Positions 1 to 9,343 of a stretch of DNA of 64,000 nt are shown here, piece by piece. The DNA comes from an uncultured Roseicyclus sp. (GTDB lineage Bacteria > Pseudomonadota > Alphaproteobacteria > Rhodobacterales > Rhodobacteraceae). A program made the position numbers and the translations under genes. The stretch covers positions 62,001-126,000 of the forward strand of contig CANLEH010000001.1 in the NCBI GenBank assembly GCA_947489665.1, given 5' to 3'. Within the stretch, counting starts at the first letter, position 1, and each line of letters begins with the position of its first letter. Under the pieces are notes generated by a model. The model had not been told where the DNA came from. It did not search any database and saw only the letters and a program-made list of their open reading frames with translations.

Positions 1-31
1 TAGACAGGATATCCGCAAGAAGGTCCGTCAT
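1..31 (-). CDS. fliR: Flagellar export protein FliR, 5' end only
   Basis: Only the first ten codons are inside the window (reading MTDLLADILS). The ATG shares an ATGA overlap with the flhA stop codon, so the two are translationally coupled. Identity as fliR is inferred from position: in Rhodobacterales fliR follows flhA. The visible residues are too few to prove it, and flhB or another export gene is possible. Confidence 0.5.
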   Translation of the reverse strand, partial: MTDLLADILS

Positions 32-2103
32 GGAGCGGCCAAGCCCACAAGTGATGGTTTGGCTTCCAAACCGATTTCTTCGAACGAGAGAACGGGGTTG
101 GGAATGCCGCGCGCGATCAAGACGGTGCGCAAGAATCGCCGCCTGATCGCAGAGGTTACGATCGCCGGGTATGTCCCCTTCGCGCTTGCGGTCGCAACTT
201 TCTCACTCACGGACTTTGCCAGAGCGTTGAATTCGTCGGGGGGCAATGCGACCTCCGGCAACCCGGCCTCGCCGCCGATTTGATACCGCAAGAAGATGTC
301 TTCCCACTCGTTGGCGAGTTGGACGAGCGGCAGCGTGCCATCGCTTCGTTTCATCTCGGCTATCAGTTGGAAGCCGAGGCGTTGGCGCACATGCTCGCAG
401 ATCATTTCCGGTTGCGCGGACGATCCACGCGACTCGGCGATCGCCTCAAGTATCAACGGCAGATTGCGGATCGAAACCTGTTCGGCCAATAGCAGCCTGA
501 GAATGGTGTGCAGAAGGTCGAGTGGCACCTTGTCTGGCACCAACTCGTTCAAAAGGCGCCGGTTCTCTTCCGAGCGTGTTCCATCCGACAAGGTCACGAA
601 TGCATCGAGTTGGCGTTGTAGCGTCTTGAACGTCATGAGCCGCGACAAATTCCGCTTGAGGACTTCCAGTAGATGCGTGGCCAGCACCTCTGACGGGGAC
701 ACCACAGTCATGCCGGCAAGTGCTGCACGCTCGCGGTCAGCGGGGTTAATCCAGCGAGCGGGGGCGCCATAAACAGGCTCGGACGTGTCCTGACCATCAG
801 GAAGATCGATGGCACCATCCTGCGTAAGCATTAGAACCTGGGCTGGCCTGAGCGTCGTCGTGGCATGCTCAACCCCGAGAAGGCGGATAGAATATGTACC
901 TGGTGGCAGATCGCCGCGATCGGTCAACCGCATCTCCGGAAGCAGGACTCCAAATGCGCGCGCCACGTGTTCGCGCATGCTTTTTATGCGTGCGTCCAAA
1001 CCGGTTGCCGGGTCCAACGCCAAGCTGACGAGGTCGGGCGCGAATTCAATGTGGATGTCGTCCACGTCAAGAAGATCACCTGTCGAATTCGTTTGGTCTT
1101 CTTCGGCCAAAACTGGCGCCGCATCCGGGACATTCTCTGCATCCAGGGTCTTTTGGCGCCACCAAGCAGCGGTTCCAAGGGCTACAGCGCCCAAAAGGAA
1201 TGGTGCGATCGGAAGCCCGGGGACGAGAGCAAAAATCCCCATGAGCACGCCCACTGTAGCCAGCGCGGAGGGGTATTTGCCCAACTGTGTGAGCAGCGCG
1301 GTGTCGGTTGCGCCTGTGGCGCCCCCGCGCGCCAGAAGTAGCGCTGAGGCAATGGCAATGATTACGGCCGGGATTTGGCTGACCAATCCATCACCAACAG
1401 TCAGGATCGTATAAGTCTCGAATGCTTGCCCGAGCGGCATACCGTGCATCGTCGTGCCGATGATCAACCCAACAACAAGGTTAAGGAGTGTGATCAAGAG
1501 CCCTGCAATCGCGTCTCCCTTCACGAACTTTGACGCACCGTCCAGGGAGCCGAAGAATGTCGTTTCAGCTTGCTCGCGTTCGCGCCTCTCCTTGGCTTCG
1601 GTATGGTCGATTGCGCCGGCGGCCATATCGCTGTCGATGGCCAATTGTTTGCCAGGCATTCCGTCCAGCGCAAATCGTGCACCGACCTCCGCCATGCGGG
1701 CCGCGCCTTTGTTTATCACGATAAAATTGACGATCAGAAGGACACAGAAGATCACCAAACCCATGACCACGGAGCCGCCGATAACGAACATTGCGAAACC
1801 TTCGATGACGCCACCGGCGGCATCGGTCCCCGTATGTCCCTGTCCGATTATCAATTTTGTCGACGATACATTCAGCGACAAACGAAGCATCAAAGATGCC
1901 AAAAGCACGGTTGGGAACGCCGAGAAATCCAGCGGTCGCTGAATAAAGAGCGTCACCGTGAAAATCAGGATGGCCAGTCCAAATGACGCGGCCAGCCCCA
2001 GATCGAGAATGAAGGATGGCACAGGCAGGATCATCATCACGATCACGGCCATAAGCGCTAGCGCAAACAGAATGGTCGGCTGAAAGAGAGACCGTGCGGA
2101 CAT
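28..2103 (-). CDS. flhA: Flagellar type III export gate protein FlhA
   Basis: FlhA forms the nonameric export gate of the flagellar type III secretion system in the inner membrane, and its cytosolic ring docks substrates and chaperones. At 691 residues the length is normal for the family. Residues about 10-320 carry the expected cluster of membrane segments. The FHIPEP-family signature is visible at 142-153 (ARFALDGMPGKQ), followed by the charged cytoplasmic loop (DSDM near 158). The C-terminal half is the soluble export domain. The ATG at 2103 has a GGGGG-type ribosome site about nine bases upstream. It lies downstream of the motA block and overlaps the next gene (probably fliR) by ATGA. Confidence 0.98.
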   Translation of the reverse strand: MSARSLFQPTILFALALMAVIVMMILPVPSFILDLGLAASFGLAILIFTVTLFIQRPLDFSAFPTVLLASLMLRLSLNVSSTKLIIGQGHTGTDAAGGVIEGFAMFVIGGSVVMGLVIFCVLLIVNFIVINKGAARMAEVGARFALDGMPGKQLAIDSDMAAGAIDHTEAKERREREQAETTFFGSLDGASKFVKGDAIAGLLITLLNLVVGLIIGTTMHGMPLGQAFETYTILTVGDGLVSQIPAVIIAIASALLLARGGATGATDTALLTQLGKYPSALATVGVLMGIFALVPGLPIAPFLLGAVALGTAAWWRQKTLDAENVPDAAPVLAEEDQTNSTGDLLDVDDIHIEFAPDLVSLALDPATGLDARIKSMREHVARAFGVLLPEMRLTDRGDLPPGTYSIRLLGVEHATTTLRPAQVLMLTQDGAIDLPDGQDTSEPVYGAPARWINPADRERAALAGMTVVSPSEVLATHLLEVLKRNLSRLMTFKTLQRQLDAFVTLSDGTRSEENRRLLNELVPDKVPLDLLHTILRLLLAEQVSIRNLPLILEAIAESRGSSAQPEMICEHVRQRLGFQLIAEMKRSDGTLPLVQLANEWEDIFLRYQIGGEAGLPEVALPPDEFNALAKSVSEKVATASAKGTYPAIVTSAIRRRFLRTVLIARGIPNPVLSFEEIGLEAKPSLVGLAAP

Positions 2104-2197
2104 TAGGAAAGCCCCCTTCGAATATGGGTCAGGCTAAAGTCAAACGTAGCTGAGAACGGCACGGCGAACGGCATTCTGCGCTTCTCGTTGAGGTCTG

Positions 2198-4351
2198 TCA
2201 TTCAGGGCGTGGTCGCGCCAATAAAGCCCCAACCACTTCCCTTAACGTTTGGCTGTCAGCCAGCGTGGCGACGACTGCGTCCAGAGGCTCCAGCGCGCCG
2301 TCGGTCTGCTCGGCTGGGTTAGCTTGCGCGACCATTCGTGCGGCGATTGCGTTATGTGCACCTGAAGCAATTTCGGAGAGGTCTTCCCAATTTCCGGAAT
2401 CCCAAGCCTCCTGAACCGGATCGGTTTCGATGGCTCCATCGTCGTTTCGTGCTGGAAGGATAAGCGGCCGCCGCACATCGCGCAGGATTTGGGCAGCTTC
2501 GTACAAACCTTCCTCCCGCAACAATGCGATTGCGGCGATCTGGGCACGACCAGCATCTGAACCTTCCGGCCGCCACCTGGCCCCGAAGGAATGTGCAAGA
2601 ACCAAGAGAGTTGCCGTGTCCTCGACTGTGACCCTATCGGCGATCAACGCAGTCAGCGCGTCCTCAAAAACCTCGTCGTCACGGTTGGAGTTGCTAAGCA
2701 TGGCAAGTGCGGTGTCGATCGAGCCCAAGGCGGCGTGGCCCAGAAGCACCTCTCTCCAAAGCACGTTCGTTTCTGGCCCCGACCCGTTTTCCCGAAGCAA
2801 GGCCTCGGCCGCCGTTAAGCGTTCTGGTGGAGGTCTGACTCCGACGCTTCTGTCGAAGGCGAGGGCTTGTGCCATCGTGGCGATGGCATCCGAGGCGTTT
2901 CCCATCAACATCTCAGCCAATGCGTCTCGGGTGCCGTTAACTGACTCCGGCACCGAAATCCCGAGGTCAAGATCGAGAATGCGTAACTCGCCTACAGGGA
3001 CGCGGCCACCACGATGGAGAATATCCCGGACGTTGCGCGCAGCAGGCCCGTGGCGATCACGATGCAGCGCGCGCGCCAGTCGCGGGCCCAAAAGATCTCT
3101 AAGGTGGACAGGTAGCTGTGCGTAGGCCCTTTGAATTGCAGCCAGATCTTCCGATGTAAGATCGACTGCGACCGCGCCGTCGATGTAGCGCCACAGCAAT
3201 TCGCCGTCGGAGCAATCCGCGGGCGAATCCACTTCCGGAAAACTGGTTTCTTCTGACCCATCGACGAGAGCGGCTATATGCAACAAATCATCGGACGGTT
3301 CTTCAAGTTGCATTAACCAATGATGCGCTTCGGCGCCAAATCCATAGTAGAGGTAGTAAAGCGCTAACGCCTCAACGCCTTCTTCAACCAGTGTGTCGCG
3401 ATCATCGTAAAGGCCGAGGCGAAGTTCACCCAAACCCTGCTCAAAGCTCGTGGCCTCGGCCCAATCGCGTGCATCAAATGCATCGGCAGAGCAGGATTCT
3501 TCCATCATCGCCGGTGAAAGCGGTCTGTCGAGTTGGATACGCGGATCAAGAGCTGTTTGCGTTCTGATCGGGTAGTTGTCAGGTCCAGTACCTTGGTCGA
3601 TTTCTTGATCGGCGGCTATGGCGCTTGGTTCCGCTTCCGGTGTTTCGATATCGTCGGGCTCCTGCACCGTGGGCTCGGAGGCCTCGATCGGGTCCGCAAA
3701 TGTTTGCGGCTGATCCAACGCCGCATCCAACAGGCCTGAGGCCGCTGCCCGGGCCAACTGTTCAGCCATGATTTGCGCCGCTTCCTCCAATTGCGGGTTT
3801 GGCCGGTCCTCAGTGACTTCAACGGCGCCGGCTGCCTCCAATAGAGCTGGTGCCTCGGGCGACGTATTCAGAATAGGTAGCTGATTGGACCCACTCAAAA
3901 GGGATGCGAGGTTTGGCAAGGCGTCAGCCGCACGTGTTCGTTCTTCTTGCCGGGCCACGTCCGCTGTCTCGGCTTCTGGGATTTGCGGGTCTGGGAGTTC
4001 GGGGGGGTCCGATATGTCGACGACGAGATATTGCCCTTGATGCCGAAAACTGCTGATCGGGCAGTCGCACGACAGCAGAAGGGTCAGGTTGGTGTCCCCG
4101 TCCAGCGATGCCAATCTCGTCCTTTGGATCAGGTCGAACGCGCTACCGGTGTCAAACCCATCTACGGCGGGATCAATTTCAATGTCCCAAGTGCGGCTGT
4201 TACGTTCAACAATATTCCAAGAACGATCCGCACCGATTGGGATGACCAGCCTGGTGAATCCAGCATGGTCACCCGATTGGACTCGGAGCGTTTGTGCATT
4301 GGCTGATTGTGCCAACGCAAAGACGCCAATTGCCAGAAAGAACCTCCTCAT
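2198..4351 (-). CDS. Large periplasmic motor-associated protein (AMIN-like N-terminus, repeat-rich C-terminus), function unknown
   Basis: The 717-residue protein has a clear signal peptide (residues 1-19, ending near SANA). Residues about 20-120 alternate beta-type segments in a pattern like AMIN domains (RVQSGDHAGFTRLVIPIG is the first). Residues 120-280 are acidic and Pro/Glu rich, probably a flexible linker. The C-terminal 400 residues are Ala/Leu-rich helices resembling TPR/Sel1-like repeats. Its ATG forms an ATGA overlap with motA, so it is made together with the stator subunit. I do not recognise a named family. The position recalls periplasmic motor accessories such as MotC of Sinorhizobium or MotF of Rhodobacter sphaeroides. 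That parallel is inference from context, not from sequence matching. Confidence 0.75.
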   Translation of the reverse strand: MRRFFLAIGVFALAQSANAQTLRVQSGDHAGFTRLVIPIGADRSWNIVERNSRTWDIEIDPAVDGFDTGSAFDLIQRTRLASLDGDTNLTLLLSCDCPISSFRHQGQYLVVDISDPPELPDPQIPEAETADVARQEERTRAADALPNLASLLSGSNQLPILNTSPEAPALLEAAGAVEVTEDRPNPQLEEAAQIMAEQLARAAASGLLDAALDQPQTFADPIEASEPTVQEPDDIETPEAEPSAIAADQEIDQGTGPDNYPIRTQTALDPRIQLDRPLSPAMMEESCSADAFDARDWAEATSFEQGLGELRLGLYDDRDTLVEEGVEALALYYLYYGFGAEAHHWLMQLEEPSDDLLHIAALVDGSEETSFPEVDSPADCSDGELLWRYIDGAVAVDLTSEDLAAIQRAYAQLPVHLRDLLGPRLARALHRDRHGPAARNVRDILHRGGRVPVGELRILDLDLGISVPESVNGTRDALAEMLMGNASDAIATMAQALAFDRSVGVRPPPERLTAAEALLRENGSGPETNVLWREVLLGHAALGSIDTALAMLSNSNRDDEVFEDALTALIADRVTVEDTATLLVLAHSFGARWRPEGSDAGRAQIAAIALLREEGLYEAAQILRDVRRPLILPARNDDGAIETDPVQEAWDSGNWEDLSEIASGAHNAIAARMVAQANPAEQTDGALEPLDAVVATLADSQTLREVVGALLARPRPE

Positions 4352-5214
4352 GCGGCTTGCTTGAGGCCACGCAATGCCTCCTCCAGAACGTTGAAGCCTG
4401 GTCGGACATGGTGCGGCGCGTTTTGGCGGCCGACTTCGATACAGATGTTGGTTGCGTGATTGTGGAGGTTCGCGATCAGCACTTCCCGGATCATCAAATA
4501 GAACTGGTGGTCTTCTTCGATGGCACCTTTCATTTTTGCGGCGAACGGTCCGACGAACCCGTATGCCAGAAAGACTCCCAAAAAGGTCCCGACCAAAGCG
4601 CCCCCGATCAGACCACCGAGCACTTCCGGCGGTTGGTCAATTGACGCCATCGTTTTGATCACGCCAAGCACCGCGGCCACGATACCCAAGGCCGGAAGGC
4701 CATCGGCAACAGTTTGCATTGCATGGCTGCCGTGCATCTGGTGATGGATGTTTTGCTCAAGCCGTTTGTCGAGCACTTCCTCCACTTGATGGGGATCGTT
4801 GTAGTTCATCGCAGCAGCGCGCAGCGTGTCACAAATCAATTCAACCGCCTCGTGGTCCCCAAGGATCTTGGGGTAACGCGAAAAAATCTCTGACTCGTTC
4901 GGGTTCTCGATATGTTCTTCCACCGCAACAGCGTTCTGACGCTGCAAACGGATCAATTCGAAGAGAAGGCAGAGAAGCTGATGGTAGTCTTCATCTTTCC
5001 AGGTGGGACCCTTGAAGACCTTTTTCAGCCCACTCAACGTCGCTTTGATGGTGCCTTTGTCGTTTGAGATCAGGAACGCACCAAGCGCTGCGCCCATGAT
5101 CATCATCATTTCGAATGGCAGAGCTTTGATGATGATGCCGAATTTGCCCCCGGCCAGCTTGTAGCCGCCGAACACCATTCCAAAAACGACGAGGATACCA
5201 ACGATCCCAAGCAT
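4348..5214 (-). CDS. motA: Flagellar stator protein MotA
   Basis: MotA and MotB form the proton-driven stator that turns the flagellar rotor. The 288-residue protein has two N-terminal membrane helices (about 1-50) and two more around 170-225. The conserved proline segment is PALGIVAAVLG, with Pro174 facing the channel. A long cytoplasmic loop between helices 2 and 3 carries the charged residues that contact FliG. The start has an AGGAG site about eight bases upstream. The stop overlaps the next gene by ATGA. motB is in the same window but 11 kb away, at the far end of the hook genes, as is common in this order. Confidence 0.97.
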   Translation of the reverse strand: MLGIVGILVVFGMVFGGYKLAGGKFGIIIKALPFEMMMIMGAALGAFLISNDKGTIKATLSGLKKVFKGPTWKDEDYHQLLCLLFELIRLQRQNAVAVEEHIENPNESEIFSRYPKILGDHEAVELICDTLRAAAMNYNDPHQVEEVLDKRLEQNIHHQMHGSHAMQTVADGLPALGIVAAVLGVIKTMASIDQPPEVLGGLIGGALVGTFLGVFLAYGFVGPFAAKMKGAIEEDHQFYLMIREVLIANLHNHATNICIEVGRQNAPHHVRPGFNVLEEALRGLKQAA

Positions 5215-5256
5215 TGCGGATTCTCCTGCAGTTTTAGTTGAAGTGACAGCAAACCC

Positions 5257-5862
5257 TTAAGATTCGGTGTCGGTTTCAGGCTGATCGAGCGTAGGTGCGG
5301 TGGCGTTGCGAGTCGCGATCACCACTGAAACGGAATAGGCATAGGCTGGGTCAAGTTCGGCCATGATCGCAGCACTCGCTGCGGGCGACATCCTTGTCAG
5401 GAAACCGGCTGCAAAGTTCGGATCCATTTGGGAGAATAGAGCTGCTGTTTGATCTGGTCCCATCGTTTCATAGACTTCTGTCAGCCTTTGGAGATCGCTC
5501 TCTGCAGCAGTATCCGAGACCTGGATGAGTGCTTCCAGGCGGATCTCGGTGGCCTCCAGTTCCGCGAGCCGTTCTTCTACCAGAATTTGTGCGGCTTCGA
5601 CCGCGCGCTCACGATCTGCCAACTCTTCTTCGCGAGCGAGCAAGCGATCACGCAGCATTGTGATCTCATCCATCGCTGACCGTATGGGCGAGGTTGGTCC
5701 GACGACTGTAGATTCGGGCACTGGATCTGATGCAGAGGCAGCCGATACGAGCTCAAAATCCATCGTACTAAGGCGCAAGCCAATCGAGATCGCGAATACC
5801 GCTCCAAGCGTGACAAGAACGCCACCACGTTTGAGCCGCTTCATTTTTTTCCGAATGCTCAT
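5257..5862 (-). CDS. MotE-like periplasmic protein with MgtE_N-type helical domain
   Basis: The 201-residue protein has a basic N-terminus, one membrane anchor (about 13-32), a long charged coiled coil (about 60-115) and a compact C-terminal helical domain (about 120-180). The C-terminal domain contains an MgtE N-domain/FliG-like pattern (for example MGPDQTAALFSQMDPNFAAG). This layout matches the MotE family, which in Sinorhizobium acts as a periplasmic chaperone for the stator partner MotC. The gene sits between motA (42 bp gap) and the pflI-like gene (2 bp gap). Function in this organism is inferred from domain layout and context. Confidence 0.75.
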   Translation of the reverse strand: MSIRKKMKRLKRGGVLVTLGAVFAISIGLRLSTMDFELVSAASASDPVPESTVVGPTSPIRSAMDEITMLRDRLLAREEELADRERAVEAAQILVEERLAELEATEIRLEALIQVSDTAAESDLQRLTEVYETMGPDQTAALFSQMDPNFAAGFLTRMSPAASAAIMAELDPAYAYSVSVVIATRNATAPTLDQPETDTES

Positions 5863-5864
5863 GG

Positions 5865-6377
5865 TTAACTCGCCAGTGATTTACGGTGGCGAAACAGCGT
5901 TGGTGCGGCCGGTTCAGACCCCTTATCGGCCAAGGTCGGCGCGCGTCTGGTTCCAAAAATTGGCGTTACATCCGGCCGTTCTTCAGAGTCGGCAGCAAGG
6001 TTTTCAGTGCCTGGCTCTGGGTCACCTTCCGCCGCCGTCGCCGAAGTCACGGGCGGAAGACCCTGCGCGACGATAGCCTCTTCAGCAAAATCGTGGCACG
6101 CGGCAATCATCATCTCTAGCTCTGTCGAAATGTCGCGAGCCTGATTTACTAACTCATACAGCTGTTGGCCTGCTCCGTCGGAACCTGCTTTCGCCTCGCG
6201 CAGTGCAGCTTTCATTTCATCGACTTGGCTGGACATGACGGCAATTGCGCCGCCAAGGCCCTTGTCGAAACTTGTCAATCGGTTGAGGCGTCGCGAAAGA
6301 ACGATGCAATAGCCCATCGCCCCCAAGCTTGCGAGAATTACGAGGATGTCAGCACCGTAGGTTAGGAAAATAGCCAT
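5865..6377 (-). CDS. DUF6468 protein, similar to flagellar positioning protein PflI
   Basis: The 170-residue protein begins with one membrane helix (about 7-25), then a short basic stretch and an amphipathic helical region (about 35-100, with MSSQVDEMKAAL). It ends in a poorly conserved acidic tail. This is the usual form of DUF6468 proteins of alphaproteobacterial flagellar clusters; the Caulobacter member PflI localises to the flagellated pole. The start codon directly abuts the fliL stop codon (TGA-ATG, no gap), indicating coupled translation. No enzymatic motif is visible. Confidence 0.75.
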   Translation of the reverse strand: MAIFLTYGADILVILASLGAMGYCIVLSRRLNRLTSFDKGLGGAIAVMSSQVDEMKAALREAKAGSDGAGQQLYELVNQARDISTELEMMIAACHDFAEEAIVAQGLPPVTSATAAEGDPEPGTENLAADSEERPDVTPIFGTRRAPTLADKGSEPAAPTLFRHRKSLAS

Positions 6378-6887
6378 TCAGTTCACCAGAAATTGTGTGA
6401 CTAGTAAGTCTCTGACTCGGCCCGACCCCGTGACCACTTGGATGCGCCGCAGCATTTGTGCGCGCAAACGGGCCAAGCTTGCCGGTTCACTGAGTTCCGA
6501 GACGGAGATTACGCGGAGGTAAGAATTCAGCACATCCATGACACGTGGGCTGAGTTGGGTGATTTCTTCGAGGTGGTTTGGATCCACCTCAAGTGCCGCC
6601 GTAAAGATTAGGTTACGCCCAGACTCTTCCGCGCCAAGCGAAACAACGAGCGTTTCAAGTTCCACGAATGCGACGTCGACTGTCGCGGGCCCATGACCCT
6701 CATCGCCATAGCCGTCATCTGCTACTGCATATTCGCCATCTTCATTTGAAGCGCTGCTGAGTGGCCCTTGGGTCACTGCCCAGAATCCCCCACCACCGCC
6801 CAAGGCAGCCAAAAGAACGCCAATGAGGAGCGGCATCAATAACCCCTTCTTCTTCTTGGGTTCTTCCGTTTTGTCGACTTCAGCCAT
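6378..6887 (-). CDS. fliL: Flagellar basal-body-associated protein FliL
   Basis: FliL is a single-pass inner-membrane protein that surrounds the stator and supports torque. The protein starts with a lysine-rich cytoplasmic segment (EEPKKKKG), then a glycine-rich membrane helix (about 18-37). The periplasmic domain carries family features LETLVVSL and the conserved C-terminal segment ending LLVTQFLVN. I chose the ATG at 6887 because it gives the typical N-terminus; a GTG three codons upstream (6896) is possible, and neither has a strong ribosome site. It is the first gene of the leftward fliL-pflI-motE-motA-flhA run. Confidence 0.95.
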   Translation of the reverse strand: MAEVDKTEEPKKKKGLLMPLLIGVLLAALGGGGGFWAVTQGPLSSASNEDGEYAVADDGYGDEGHGPATVDVAFVELETLVVSLGAEESGRNLIFTAALEVDPNHLEEITQLSPRVMDVLNSYLRVISVSELSEPASLARLRAQMLRRIQVVTGSGRVRDLLVTQFLVN

Positions 6888-6934
6888 GATTCTCACGATC
6901 TTGTTTCGTTCTCCCTCGTTTTAGCGGCAAGGCA

Positions 6935-6949
6935 CTAACTGATTGTTAA
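6935..6949. promoter_or_regulatory. Near-match to CtrA site between fliL and fliF
   Basis: The plus strand reads CTAA-N7-TTAA, equivalent to TTAA-N7-TTAG on the minus strand. It differs by one base from the CtrA motif TTAA-N7-TTAA. The site lies about 48-62 bases upstream of the fliL ATG and just before the fliF start. CtrA control of flagellar genes is established in Rhodobacterales; binding here is inference. Confidence 0.4.
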
Positions 6950-6953
6950 GCCT

Positions 6954-8726
6954 GTGGAGGCTAAGACCGCTGCCAACGGGCCAGAATGGGTCGATGAAAA
7001 TGGTGCTGCGGTGAACAGGCTGCTTGAGCTTTGGAATGAACTGGACGGACGTCGCCGAGGTTTCTTGGTGGGCGGTATCGCAGCGTTGGCAATTGCCCTG
7101 ATAATCCTGACACGTATCGCGGCGCAGCCGTCATTGGCATTGCTTTACAGCGGGCTGGACCCAGCTGCGGCGGGCGAAGTTGTGGAAGCCATTTCTGCAC
7201 GCGGAGTTGCCCACCGTGTCGAAGGTGATTCTATTTTTGTCGACAGTACGGAGCGCGACGCACTTCGTTTGGCGCTTGCTAGTGAGGGTCTGCCTGCGAA
7301 CGGCCCGCAAGGGTACGAACTTTTGGACTCGCTCTCCGGCTTCGGAACCACGTCCCAGATGTTTGACGCGGCCTATTGGCGCGCAAAAGAAGGCGAACTT
7401 TCGAGAACTATCGTTGCTTCGCCTGCGATCCGTGCGGCCCGCGTGCACATCGCCAATCCTTCCGCTGATCCTTTTCAACCGACTCAGGAAGTAACGGCCT
7501 CTGTTGCCATTCGGCCTGCTGCGGGCGGCCTGGCTCCGGGCCATGCGCAAGCCCTGCGTTATCTTGTTGCGTCGTCGGTGCCGGGCTTGAGCCCTGAAAA
7601 CGTAACGGTCATCGATGCTGATTCCGGACAGGTCCTTGGGGGGCAGGAACAAATGACGCCAGCGGCTGATGCTGCCGCCCGCGCTGAGCAACTAAGGGCC
7701 AATGTTGAACGTCTTCTGGCGGCCCGTGTTGGCCCTGGAAATGCTGTGGTTCAGGTCTCCGTTGAGTTGGAGATGGCGCGTGAAACAGTGATGGAACGGG
7801 TCATTGATCCGGACAGCCGTGTGATCGTCTCAACCGAAACCGAGGAGCTCGACAACGCTACGCGTGACGGTGCAAATGCCGGCGTCACCGTGGCGTCGAA
7901 CTTGCCCGATGGTGAGGGTGCCGCGGGGGAGGGGTCGTCCGCACAAACTACGGAGTCGCGCGAGCGTGTGACGTTCGATTTGTCCGAACTTCAGCGTGAG
8001 GTCGAACGCGAACCAGGCGCAGTGCGCCGAATAACCGTTGCCGTTCTTTTGAACGGTGTGGACGAGACTGGCCCAGACGGGATTGTTGAAACCGTCCCGA
8101 GAACAGACGAAGAGATCGCCGCGCTTACGGAATTAGTGCGGTCTGCCGTTGGCTATGACGAAGCGCGTGGTGACCTTGTCACCATCCAATCAATGGCATT
8201 CGATGAAGCCGCAGTCGTCGATCTGAGCGAAGAAAACTTCGTAGATCGGTTCAATGTCGACATTGGGCGGATCGTACAGACTGGGCTATTGTCGCTGGTC
8301 GCGCTTGCCATCGTCTTCGGATTATTGCGCCCATTGCTTGCTTCCCCACGAAGTGCGAACGACGCTGATTTGGAACTGCCACCTCTTGAACCGACCCAGG
8401 GACTACCGGCGCTTTCTTCAAGTGAGCCATTCGATCCCGAAGCAATCTCCATGTCCGTCGACCCTGCCTTTGCAGAGAGCGATGCTGACGCGTCGGATGG
8501 ACCGGTGACCGGCGGCGGCAGTAACTTCGGCGCACCTGAAAACATCGGCGACGCGTTTGATCGGGCGCTTCCAATGATGATGGCTGGGGCAGTGTCAGAG
8601 GAAACCGCACAGCACCTAAATCAAATGGACCCTGTCGAACGTTTACGTCTCCTCATTCAAGAGAGGGAAGAAGAAACAGTAGAAATCTTGCGCAATTGGA
8701 TGAATGAAGATGACGAGGCCACGTAA
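6954..8726 (+). CDS. fliF: Flagellar MS-ring protein FliF
   Basis: FliF builds the MS ring in the inner membrane, the base on which the motor and export gate assemble. The 590-residue protein has two membrane helices (about 37-54 and 436-455) flanking a large periplasmic region. The early ring-building domain contains ALLYSGLDP. The C-terminus has the FliG-binding helix (NWMNEDDEAT end). The start at 6954 is GTG without a good ribosome site; another in-frame GTG 19 codons further in is an alternative. The TAATG junction with the next gene implies translational coupling. It opens the rightward fliF-fliH-fliN-fliP run. Confidence 0.97.
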   Translation: MEAKTAANGPEWVDENGAAVNRLLELWNELDGRRRGFLVGGIAALAIALIILTRIAAQPSLALLYSGLDPAAAGEVVEAISARGVAHRVEGDSIFVDSTERDALRLALASEGLPANGPQGYELLDSLSGFGTTSQMFDAAYWRAKEGELSRTIVASPAIRAARVHIANPSADPFQPTQEVTASVAIRPAAGGLAPGHAQALRYLVASSVPGLSPENVTVIDADSGQVLGGQEQMTPAADAAARAEQLRANVERLLAARVGPGNAVVQVSVELEMARETVMERVIDPDSRVIVSTETEELDNATRDGANAGVTVASNLPDGEGAAGEGSSAQTTESRERVTFDLSELQREVEREPGAVRRITVAVLLNGVDETGPDGIVETVPRTDEEIAALTELVRSAVGYDEARGDLVTIQSMAFDEAAVVDLSEENFVDRFNVDIGRIVQTGLLSLVALAIVFGLLRPLLASPRSANDADLELPPLEPTQGLPALSSSEPFDPEAISMSVDPAFAESDADASDGPVTGGGSNFGAPENIGDAFDRALPMMMAGAVSEETAQHLNQMDPVERLRLLIQEREEETVEILRNWMNEDDEAT

Positions 8727-9343
8727 TGATCAAGTCTCTGATTCTGGATGATTTTTCTGTGAATTCCACAAGAGGCGCGGATGATGCTCAGCCGCTCCCG
8801 CCGGTGGGCGCACAGGACGAAACTGCATCATTGGACGCATATGAAGCGGGATATAAAAACGGATGGGCCGATTGCGCGGCTGCGGAGGCCGAAGAACGGA
8901 AATCAATCGGCGCTCATCTCGCGCAGAAATTGCGCGACGCGGAGCTGACGTACGACTCGGCGCGCAGCGACATTCTTGGGTCGCTCGCGCCCTTCTTCGA
9001 AGAGTTGGTTGAAACACTGCTTCCGCGCCTTGCCGCAGAGGCGTTGGCACCAATTGCTGTCGACGAGTTAAGCAAACTTATTGAGCAAGAAACCGTTTCT
9101 GAAATCGAGATCTGCGCAGCACCTAGCGCGTGCGAACAGCTTCAACACTTGCTGGATGCGCAGGGCTTTCAAAATGCGCATGTGCGCGCCGAACCGGCCT
9201 TTTCCGAAAGCCAGATTTCTCTGCAGGTCGGGTCCGAACGCAGAGAAATCGAGCTTTCTGAAGTGACAGAAAAGATCGCGACCGCGCTTCGAGCGTTTCA
9301 AAACCAGATCGATCAACCCTCTCTTTCAAAAGGAGCTGCCTAG
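8726..9343 (+). CDS. fliH: FliH-like flagellar assembly protein
   Basis: The 205-residue protein lies between fliF and fliN, where FliH is expected. FliH binds and restrains the export ATPase FliI and links it to FliN. The sequence fits weakly: an N-terminal low-complexity part, then a GYKNGWADC/AAEAEERK helical stretch, a central coiled coil (about 45-100), and a C-terminal alpha/beta domain (about 100-195). It starts with a one-base TAATG overlap with fliF. Identity is a position-plus-shape call, because FliH is poorly conserved in this group. Confidence 0.7.
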   Translation: MIKSLILDDFSVNSTRGADDAQPLPPVGAQDETASLDAYEAGYKNGWADCAAAEAEERKSIGAHLAQKLRDAELTYDSARSDILGSLAPFFEELVETLLPRLAAEALAPIAVDELSKLIEQETVSEIEICAAPSACEQLQHLLDAQGFQNAHVRAEPAFSESQISLQVGSERREIELSEVTEKIATALRAFQNQIDQPSLSKGAA

